Below are positions 1 to 5,860 of a stretch of DNA of 19,425 bases, piece after piece. Below the pieces are notes generated by a model that searched no databases, was not told the DNA's origin, and saw only the letters and a program-made list of their open reading frames with translations. Within the stretch, counting starts at the first letter, position 1, and every line of letters starts with the position of its first letter. The stretch is from CAZYLZ01 sp964648335. GTDB lineage: Bacteria; Patescibacteriota; Minisyncoccia; Phycocordibacterales; UBA2100. The position numbers were made by a program, and so were the translations under genes. Location of the stretch: positions 1 to 19,425 of the forward strand of contig CAZYLZ010000020.1 of the NCBI GenBank assembly GCA_964648335.1. The letters are read 5' to 3'.

Positions 1-993
1 GTCGATGGTGCCGTTGAGATCTGCTGGGTTAAGCGTCGCTCCGCTTATCGATCCGCCGCTGATCGTCGGATTCGTGAGTGTTGTGTTGGTGAGCGAGTCT
101 ATGCGCTGACTCATCGCAAAGAGCGCAGGGGAGACCGATCCACCGCCTCCCGATGTCTGGATGCCGTTGATACGCGAATTTATTTTTGCCTCGAGCGCTG
201 CGAGTTGCTGAGCAAACAATCCTGCAGACGCGTTTGGCGTCGATACTGCTCTTTCTATCACACGCTCAATGACCGGGTTCGTTATGTTTTGGACGACGGT
301 CGCTGGCTTTATATTTGTTGCAGCTGCCGTGGCGATGGCAACTGGTGCTGGAGTAGCTGCATAGTCGGCGATAACGAACTTGAAGTTGGGCTTTGCTGCA
401 GGAACCTCAGCGAGCATCGTCGTCGAAGACGTGTCGGCGCTGCAAAGCGACAATGTCGGACAGACGCTCTTGTAGATAGTGAGCGCAAATGAAGCGAACG
501 GATTAATGCTCGCTGCGCTTGCTGCTGCAACTAGTGTGCGGCCACTAGTAGTGAGTCCTGTCGCTCCGCCCGCAAGAAGCAAGAAAGCGACAAGTGCGGT
601 GACGGCAATGCGGCGGGTTCCCATGGTCGCATGCGCCTGTCGGGTCTTAACGCGCAAAGCGCGGGGAGCGACCATGATAGGGCTCACCGCCAAAAGGTCT
701 TGCTCGATGAGCTCGTGGTCCATCTTCTCGAGCAGCTTTTTGCCCTCGAGCGACTGCTTGCGGTTGATGTCTGCACGAACTTGCTGGCGGTACTTGAAAA
801 AGGTATCAAGCGATGCGACATCGACATACCAGACCTTGTTCTGCTGGATTCCGCGGACGAGCTTTTGACGGCAGAGGCGAGCAATGTAGTCCGGGACGAC
901 ATCGAACTTTTTTGCCGCACACTTAGAAGGCACGTACGTCGTGCCTTCGTGAACTATGTTCTGTTGCGTTGTGTGTTTGTCCGAACTTGCCAT
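1..993 (-). CDS. Membrane-anchored HTH protein with extracellular fibre-like region (partial, 3' end beyond left edge)
   Basis: Open for 331 codons from ATG at 993 to the window edge, with no stop. Residues about 12-65 form an excisionase/MerR-type winged HTH (TTYVPSKCAAKKF, DYIARLCRQKLVRG, then VWYV). A charged linker follows (about 66-110), then a basic stretch (RVKTRQAH, GTRR) and one hydrophobic span at about 129-147, giving HTH inside and the C-terminus outside. The exterior is Ala/Thr-rich and contains VVQNITNPVIERVIERA (234-250), a short coiled coil and Thr/Asn/Gly-rich repeats of the kind seen in fibre or beta-helix proteins. It is a clear paralogue of the gene at the right edge, sharing the same order, the NPVIERVIER block and the IDSLTNTTLTNPTI stretch. 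No Shine-Dalgarno sequence is visible before the ATG. Function is unknown. A membrane-tethered regulator or a DNA-tethered surface fibre are both possible. The reading frame is secure; the role is not. Confidence 0.85.
   Translation of the reverse strand, partial: MASSDKHTTQQNIVHEGTTYVPSKCAAKKFDVVPDYIARLCRQKLVRGIQQNKVWYVDVASLDTFFKYRQQVRADINRKQSLEGKKLLEKMDHELIEQDLLAVSPIMVAPRALRVKTRQAHATMGTRRIAVTALVAFLLLAGGATGLTTSGRTLVAAASAASINPFASFALTIYKSVCPTLSLCSADTSSTTMLAEVPAAKPNFKFVIADYAATPAPVAIATAAATNIKPATVVQNITNPVIERVIERAVSTPNASAGLFAQQLAALEAKINSRINGIQTSGGGGSVSPALFAMSQRIDSLTNTTLTNPTISGGSISGATLNPADLNGTID
62..105. repeat. Left arm of a 44-base inverted repeat paired with 19321-19364
   Basis: The reverse complement of 62-105 matches 19321-19364 at 43 of 44 bases, including 35 identical bases in a row. 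Both copies lie inside the fibre-coding parts of the two edge paralogues and encode RIDSLTNTTLTNPTI. Flanking codons differ far more, so this segment is unusually conserved at the DNA level. Confidence 0.85.
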
Positions 994-1362
994 GTTTTAT
1001 CTGGGTTTTTCGTCCCTTCATGATACCGTCATACTTCAAAAAATATTCGCAACATGAAAATAAATGTGTACAACTTTTATGCACGCCGACTGCGTGATGT
1101 CGACAGGTACGCAGCACAAAAGTAAGTAAAAAAGCGACATCAAAAGCGATCGATACCGCTTCGGAAAGAGCCATAGAATGGCCTAGGAAGGGCAGAGAGG
1201 AGGGTGGTGCGACACTTGCGCATGGGTGACTTACTGAACGATCGGTAGGAGCGCCCGATCTTATGTCTCGAAGGCACAACAATGGCAAGGAAGTGTAGAA
1301 ATATCGTCTGGACCGGATTGATTACTGGGTTAGGGAAGAATTATCCTGACTATACGAGCTAA
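994..1362. other. Intergenic spacer, no convincing gene
   Basis: The open frames here lack protein-like composition and overlap regulatory DNA. An inverted repeat (GATCGG at 1240-1245, CCGATC at 1255-1260) could form a small hairpin. No clear promoter for the minus-strand gene at 993 could be assigned; a possible -10 (TATCAT on the minus strand, about 1021-1026) lacks a good -35. Confidence 0.5.
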
Positions 1363-1401
1363 ATCTCGGATAACCGAGAATAAATATCGGACATCCGAGA
1401 T
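1363..1401. promoter_or_regulatory. Two tandem 7-4-7 palindromes (sites A and B), operator-like
   Basis: Site A is ATCTCGG-ATAA-CCGAGAA (1363-1380). Site B is ATATCGG-ACAT-CCGAGAT (1384-1401). Each has 7-base arms matching at 6 of 7 with a 4-base centre. The centres are 21 bases apart, two helical turns, as expected for cooperative dimer binding. The same element recurs in other spacers of this window. The binding protein is unknown. Confidence 0.6.
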
Positions 1402-1435
1402 TTTGAGTCACTGCAGAGACCCGCAAGGTTGCAAT

Positions 1436-1453
1436 ATCTCGGCAAACCGAGCT
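1436..1453. promoter_or_regulatory. 7-4-7 palindrome (site C) just upstream of the operon promoter
   Basis: ATCTCGG-CAAA-CCGAGCT, arms matching at 6 of 7. Its centre is 52 bases (about five turns) from site B. It lies five bases before the putative -35 box of the 1576-3940 operon and is itself followed directly by TATATT, another possible -10. Confidence 0.6.
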
Positions 1454-1458
1454 ATATT

Positions 1459-1486
1459 TTGCGCGATACTTTGTCTTACTTATACT
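1459..1486 (+). promoter_or_regulatory. Putative sigma70-type promoter of the 1576-3940 operon
   Basis: TTGCGC at 1459-1464 and TATACT at 1481-1486, separated by 16 bases. Transcription would start near 1493 and leave a leader of about 80 bases. It lies directly downstream of three palindromes. Assigned by consensus only. Confidence 0.4.
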
Positions 1487-1575
1487 TTTCCTAGTTGTGT
1501 ACCCACGAATTGCGCCGTTAGCCTTATAGATGTATGTTTTGAAGCGCTATTGCATGGATTGGAGGTCGTGATAGT

Positions 1576-2181
1576 GTGCCGCCAATGACAAATGAACCCA
1601 TACATGTGCGAAAGGCGACAGTTGCCGGATTTCTGGCTGTTGCAGCACTGGTAACCCCTTTTTTAGCCGTTGCTGCGGGGATCACGACGATTACATCCAT
1701 TAACCGCCTCTACCGGATCGAGCAGCCCGAAAACTGGGACCAGTTTCAGGTTATACAGAAGACACTCGCTGGTGCAGAGCTTGATACGACCCTACTTACC
1801 GATCATAGCGAGCAATACGGCCGGACTACCCGCGATGTAGTTGTAGTTGCCGGGTCCGCTGCTGCCGTGTTTGGAATATCTGAGAAAGTGGCAACTCTGG
1901 TGACACCGCGTTCGTTGGTTAATCTCTATATCGAGCGTTTCCTCAGAAACTCGGTTGCAGCTCGTGTAGTTACGGCAACGGCATCAAACACGGCGGGTGC
2001 CAAGACTTACACCATCGAGACGACATACATAGCTCCAGGAAAATTGCGCATGATCATGTTGGATGTATTCATGTTCAAGAACAATCGCGTCTACCAGGTG
2101 CATGGAGAATATCCTGCCTATGATCCGGGACTTCGTTCGAAGATTCTAAAAATCATGAATACTTTCGAGATAACTAACTAA
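1576..2181 (+). CDS. Exported or membrane-anchored protein of unknown function (possibly PsbP/Mog1-like fold)
   Basis: 201 codons. The GTG start at 1576 is chosen because GGAGG (1561-1565) lies ten bases upstream; an in-frame ATG at 1585 is the alternative. Residues about 14-40 form one hydrophobic segment preceded by VRK, read as an uncleaved anchor or signal peptide. The remaining roughly 160 residues look like a compact soluble alpha/beta domain. The pattern IEQPENWD near the start of the domain and KILKIMNTFEI at the very end recalls the PsbP/DUF1795-type domains of secreted Patescibacteria proteins (a final helix before a terminal strand), but no diagnostic motif is present. It is the first gene of an operon: its stop is one base from the ATG of the secreted metallopeptidase, suggesting coupled translation and a shared envelope role. 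Family assignment is weak; the existence of the gene is well supported. Confidence 0.8.
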   Translation: MPPMTNEPIHVRKATVAGFLAVAALVTPFLAVAAGITTITSINRLYRIEQPENWDQFQVIQKTLAGAELDTTLLTDHSEQYGRTTRDVVVVAGSAAAVFGISEKVATLVTPRSLVNLYIERFLRNSVAARVVTATASNTAGAKTYTIETTYIAPGKLRMIMLDVFMFKNNRVYQVHGEYPAYDPGLRSKILKIMNTFEITN

Positions 2182-2182
2182 T

Positions 2183-3940
2183 ATGAAGGTACCGGATACA
2201 AATACGTCTCGTATCGTGCTCTTAATAGCAGCGCTGTTTGTTGCCTCTCTCCCATCGCAAGTAGCTGCAGTCTCACAAGAAATATCCGTCACGATAAATC
2301 CAGATATGACTGCCACCGGCACATGGATGCTACCGGTACCTGCAGGTTCGTACTCTTTCGAAGAATTCCAGAATTTCGGATCGACCGGTGTGATGAGCTA
2401 CCACATCGATTCGATGTCCCAAGGTTCGAATCCTATTTCGTTCATCCGTACTCCGGAGGGCGCAACCGTACATAATCCATATGCAAATTCGAGCACTGCA
2501 TACGTCGCACCGCTGAGCGTTAACTACACCATCCGGACTGGGTTGCAACGCCCGGTTGCAATATACGAGTTTTGGGTTGCCGGCGGCGCATACTTTAACT
2601 CGCCGACGATGACTATCAATTTCCCCAAAGGGTGGAAGGTGCTCTCGACGTGGCCCCAGGCAGCTACCACGTCTGCAACTGCCATATCGATCAAATATCC
2701 GACGGAGACGAGCTATGTTCGACCTGTTCTCGTCATGATCGCACCGGCAGACACTGCTTCGCAGACGACCGCAGTGCGCGAGGGCCGATTTACCATTCTT
2801 GGTTCGCAGTCCGACGTAGCCAAGCTTCGACAGGTTGTACAGAAGCTCGGTTTCCTCGATACCCTCTTTCAGCGGGCCGTAGGCGCAGACGCACCGGGCG
2901 AGTTAACACTGTATGCCGCCGACCTTTCGAATGTGAACGTGGGCTACGAGGCGACGGCACTCGCAGCAAAACCCGGTCTCATACTGTACAACAGCGACCT
3001 CCTTGCTAAACAGTCACTCGGCGAAGCTGCCATAGTGCTCGTGCACGAAATCGCGCATATCTACGAATTGAACGAGAATCTCTTCCTGGGCGCCACATTT
3101 ATCGCACCGTGGTTCCACGAAGGCTTTGCGGTGTTTCTAGAGAATCAGGCACGAAGTCTCGTGTTCGCAGACCACAAAGAAGAGCTCGTTGCAGACCTCA
3201 TGGGCAATATGCATCTCCTGACCGCGGCGGAACTCAAAGAGGGGTATCAGCATCCGTTCGATTACTTTTTTGATGGAGAAGCCGCACAATCGCTCAGCGA
3301 CTCGTATTCGTTCGCTGGTGTCGTACTGAAGGTCTTTTACGACAAAGTTGCGGCAACCGGAATGAAATCCCTCTTCGGAAAGCTCAAGTCTTCGTACTCG
3401 AACCAGGTCATTCAGATACGCGATTCCGAGACGATACTTTCGACCATGACCGGTGTCTCGGGAATTGAGTCAGATGCATTGTTGCACCCGGGCAAGAACG
3501 CGCAATCCTTTGCCCAGGCGACGGCAGGGCTCGTGCGGCCCGACTATGGAGCAGAGGGTGATGCGATCCTTGCGGACTACATCTTGCACCAGATACCATC
3601 GTACATAGTGGGTGATGATGGTGCGCCTGTGCCCAGCGTAAGTACGGCAGCGCCGGCAGGTCTTGCGGCAACATCGAGTACGGCGGTTAAGAACCAAAAA
3701 GCGGGGAATTGCCCTATTTTAAGTCGAAATCTAGCCCGCGGAGCAAAGGGTGCGGATGTCAGGTCCTTGCAAGAATATCTTATTTCGCTTGGACTATTGG
3801 CTAATGACTCGGCCACGGGTACGTTCGGCCCGCTGACTGCAAAGACGCTCCAGATCTGGCAAAAAGGGAAGGGATTGCCTGCGACAGGCACCGTAGGGCC
3901 TATGACCCGGGCAGAAATAGCAAAGTCCTGCGGCAAATAG
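2183..3940 (+). CDS. Secreted HExxH metallopeptidase with C-terminal peptidoglycan-binding domain
   Basis: 585 codons, starting one base after the upstream stop and without a strong ribosome site of its own, so probably translationally coupled. Residues 1-29 are a signal peptide (basic start, IVLLIAALFVA core, AxA-like QVAA cleavage). Residues about 30-200 form a beta-rich N-terminal region. The zinc site is HEIAH at 288-292, with a likely third ligand in WFHEGFAVFLE (Glu313), a gluzincin (clan MA) arrangement resembling M1/M61-type enzymes. A low-complexity Ala/Ser/Pro linker (about 480-508) leads to a PG_binding_1 domain (about 513-583: NLARGAKGADVRSLQEYL, TGTFGPLTAKTLQIWQ, GTVGPMTRAEI). 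The expected role is proteolysis at or outside the envelope while bound to peptidoglycan. The substrate is unknown; the upstream 201-aa protein may be a partner. Catalytic residues look intact. Confidence 0.88.
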   Translation: MKVPDTNTSRIVLLIAALFVASLPSQVAAVSQEISVTINPDMTATGTWMLPVPAGSYSFEEFQNFGSTGVMSYHIDSMSQGSNPISFIRTPEGATVHNPYANSSTAYVAPLSVNYTIRTGLQRPVAIYEFWVAGGAYFNSPTMTINFPKGWKVLSTWPQAATTSATAISIKYPTETSYVRPVLVMIAPADTASQTTAVREGRFTILGSQSDVAKLRQVVQKLGFLDTLFQRAVGADAPGELTLYAADLSNVNVGYEATALAAKPGLILYNSDLLAKQSLGEAAIVLVHEIAHIYELNENLFLGATFIAPWFHEGFAVFLENQARSLVFADHKEELVADLMGNMHLLTAAELKEGYQHPFDYFFDGEAAQSLSDSYSFAGVVLKVFYDKVAATGMKSLFGKLKSSYSNQVIQIRDSETILSTMTGVSGIESDALLHPGKNAQSFAQATAGLVRPDYGAEGDAILADYILHQIPSYIVGDDGAPVPSVSTAAPAGLAATSSTAVKNQKAGNCPILSRNLARGAKGADVRSLQEYLISLGLLANDSATGTFGPLTAKTLQIWQKGKGLPATGTVGPMTRAEIAKSCGK

Positions 3941-3960
3941 AGCCCCCCGCGGAGGGGTTG
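3941..3960. terminator. Weak GC hairpin after the metallopeptidase gene
   Basis: CCCC and GGGG arms around a loop of about seven bases directly after the stop codon. There is no T-run, so this is at best a weak or factor-assisted terminator. Confidence 0.25.
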
Positions 3961-4014
3961 CCTGCAGCGGGCGCTCAACCAAAGCCGCTCTTGTGCCTGT
4001 GACAACATGGAGAG

Positions 4015-4128
4015 TCAGTTGTGGCTTTTGGTGACTGCGGTGGTAAAGAGTGAGAGGGTAGCGGTGACGCGGTTGCCGACGGCGTTGGTGGTGACGCTGA
4101 TGGTGGGGTTTCCTGTCGTTCCTGTGGC
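4015..4128 (-). pseudogene. Relic of an RHS-protein internal domain
   Basis: Read on the minus strand, this encodes about 37 residues beginning TGTTGNPTISVTTNAVGNR and ending in KSHN and a TGA stop. It closely matches the segment ATGTTGNPTISVTTHAVGNL of the large RHS protein encoded at about 6390-6500, in both protein and DNA. It has no start and lacks all other RHS parts. It lies downstream of the toxin/immunity pair in the same orientation, so it is probably left over from an earlier tandem copy or a recombination event. Confidence 0.75.
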
Positions 4129-4189
4129 CTTTTCTCGTTTTTCCTTCTGTTTAGATTATCTGCTGCGAATATAGCGTTTACTTTGTGCT

Positions 4190-4393
4190 CTATTCATCAG
4201 ATTTGATACCCAGCATCTCTCGGATTCTTTTTTCTGCCTCCCCGAGCTCATCAGGGGAGTAATCTGCATTTCCTTCGGCCTCTCTTTTTTCAGACTCAAC
4301 TATACTTTCAATTTCGGAAAAAATTTTCAGTATTGTTTCGCCGAATTCCCAATCAGGTACTGTGCTTGGTAATGTGTATTGCGGAAAATATGT
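4190..4393 (-). pseudogene. 3' fragment of an unknown gene
   Basis: A minus-strand frame of about 67 codons ends at a TAG at 4190-4192 and has no ATG, GTG or TTG start within the protein-like part. Its sequence looks coding: YTLPSTVPDWEFGETILKIF, then an acidic helical tail ending KRIREMLGIKSDE. It abuts the broken transposase fragment in a different frame, so the upstream part was probably removed by the rearrangement that created the junction. The family is not recognised. Confidence 0.5.
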
Positions 4394-4563
4394 ATGATGC
4401 AGTAGGCAAGTATGCGCATGGGAATACGCTCTTTAGCCTGTTCGAGTACTTCCTCGAACAAACGGTAGTCTTCTGCCGATTCAAACAGGGGCAGTCGTCC
4501 GTTTGCACGGTTGAGTACGTGGTAAACCAGATCTGCTACATCGACTCGTGCGGCTCGTCCCAT
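4394..4563 (-). pseudogene. 5' fragment of a REP-associated (Y1/HUH) transposase
   Basis: From ATG at 4563, about 56 codons match the start of REP-associated tyrosine transposases (IS200-like): GRAARVDVADLVYHVLNRAN, LPLFESAEDYRLFEEVL, then MRILAYCI. In the family, AYCI is followed by the catalytic MPNHxH. Here the match stops exactly before that motif near 4394, and the frame closes after unrelated residues. The HUH site and catalytic Tyr are therefore absent and the gene is dead. It belongs to a different subgroup from the RAYT-like gene at 13304-13984. Confidence 0.75.
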
Positions 4564-4695
4564 CACGGCAATTTATTACAAGAACAGGGTCCTAATACCT
4601 TTTCCTACTGCCACGTTTGTCCACTTTTCCATACCGGATCTCCTGCGGAACGGTTTTGCCTTCACAAATCTGTTAATTAATATGATTTTCAAACA

Positions 4696-5220
4696 TTATT
4701 TACTGACAAATTTAAACCAATTTGTTTTAACATAGCGATTTAGAACCGCGTAAGTGCTAACGTACTTTTCATCTAATTCCGAATTTGATTGCAAATCAAT
4801 TACGTACAGAAAGCCCTCAATTGGACGATTTTGGTACGACATGACAATTCTAACTGCAGGGGGGTGCGTATATACTCCAGGGCTTGGTGTAGGTAAAAGT
4901 CCAGAATTTTCAGATTCAATACATCCAATCTCGGGATAGGTATTCAGGAATATTGTGTAAATTTTACTCACCGCGTTCTCAGGCAGCGGTTCTCCGTTAA
5001 CAGTAAATTGTAGATGACCTGTATGGCAAATAGAGCTGATGATTGACTGCTGCGCAAAGGTGTTCGCAACTTCTGTAAAATTAGCAATATTCTTCTGGAA
5101 AATTGGTTCCATCGCACTCACGGTAGTTTGATGGGGCGGATTTGCATAATAATGATCGAAGACAAATAGTGCCAGAAAAAATGCACATATGCACATAGTG
5201 ATTTTAAAAAAGTAAGTCAT
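4696..5220 (-). CDS. Candidate immunity protein for the RHS toxin, membrane-anchored
   Basis: 174 codons; its ATG at 5220 is one base past the RHS stop codon, the classic place for an immunity gene of a polymorphic toxin. Residues about 5-22 (FFKITMCICAFFLALFVF) form one membrane span or uncleaved signal anchor, followed by a soluble domain of about 145 residues on the outside. Cysteines in SSICHTGH and EIGCIES could form a disulphide outside the membrane. No known immunity family was recognised, so the call rests on position, co-directional spacing and shared AT-rich composition with the toxin tip (one sampled 60-base block is 22% GC, another 43%). If it is the immunity protein, its outward domain suggests the toxin acts at the envelope or outside the cytoplasm. 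A secreted accessory protein is the alternative. Confidence 0.7.
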   Translation of the reverse strand: MTYFFKITMCICAFFLALFVFDHYYANPPHQTTVSAMEPIFQKNIANFTEVANTFAQQSIISSICHTGHLQFTVNGEPLPENAVSKIYTIFLNTYPEIGCIESENSGLLPTPSPGVYTHPPAVRIVMSYQNRPIEGFLYVIDLQSNSELDEKYVSTYAVLNRYVKTNWFKFVSK

Positions 5221-5221
5221 G

Positions 5222-5860
5222 TTATTTTCCGGCGTCGGTAGCCGCTTTCAATAGCTGCACGGTCTTAGATGCGATCGCAAGTGCCGCTGACATAAGTTTT
5301 AAAGTTGACTGGGGTGTTAGTCCAGCAGTTCTTGTCCCGATGTAACTTGATTCTTGTGCATTCATGGACGAAACTGAATTTGCATTCGCGCGCGTTTGTA
5401 AATACATATTTATTCCCTTTAAAATCATTAAATTATCGCCTGCATCATCGAAATTGTATCGCGCATTAGAGAAGCTGATTCCGTTGTTTGTATGCGTACC
5501 AACCGGTAAGCTGTTTTTGACTTGAACTAGTCCTGCCACGTCGGTTAAAATCGACGGTCCGATTCCGGCTGCTGTTCCTGTATATCCGTAATTAAGATTA
5601 CCTGAATCTTCGGCGTTGTACCACTTTCCACCAAATATAAATCCATCGGACTGCCATGCGTCATGCGCAGATTTAAAGTCCCAATCGCCACCAGAATGTA
5701 CGTGATTATAGAACGTATTATAGGCTTGAAGTGAACCACTTTGTCTCTCCATTTCACCGGCGTTACCTGCAAAATATGCATTATCTCCAGATTCTGTATG
5801 CGTATAACCTGTGGTGCCGTGAAATTCAACATGACCATCTGTAAAGTAATAGAATGCCTT
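5222..5860 (-). other. Variable C-terminal toxin domain, polymorphic toxin type 44-like
   Basis: This encodes residues 2223-2434 of the RHS protein. GGDWDFK (2279-2285) and GNLNYGYTGTAAGIG (2309-2323) followed by VAGLVQ resemble, from memory, the polymorphic toxin type 44 family (WDxK block, then GNxNYGxTG). I could not run a profile search, so this is a family-level suggestion. No catalytic residues are assigned. Base composition falls near 5940, just before this domain. Confidence 0.5.

Noticed and set aside
923..1288. 121-codon minus-strand frame upstream of the left-edge gene
   Set aside because: It overlaps the start of the left HTH gene out of frame, is rich in Cys/His/Arg without motifs and is best explained as chance.
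2425..2440. T-loop-like sequence GGTTCGAATCC suggesting a tRNA
   Set aside because: It lies inside the metallopeptidase reading frame and no acceptor or anticodon stems can be formed around it.
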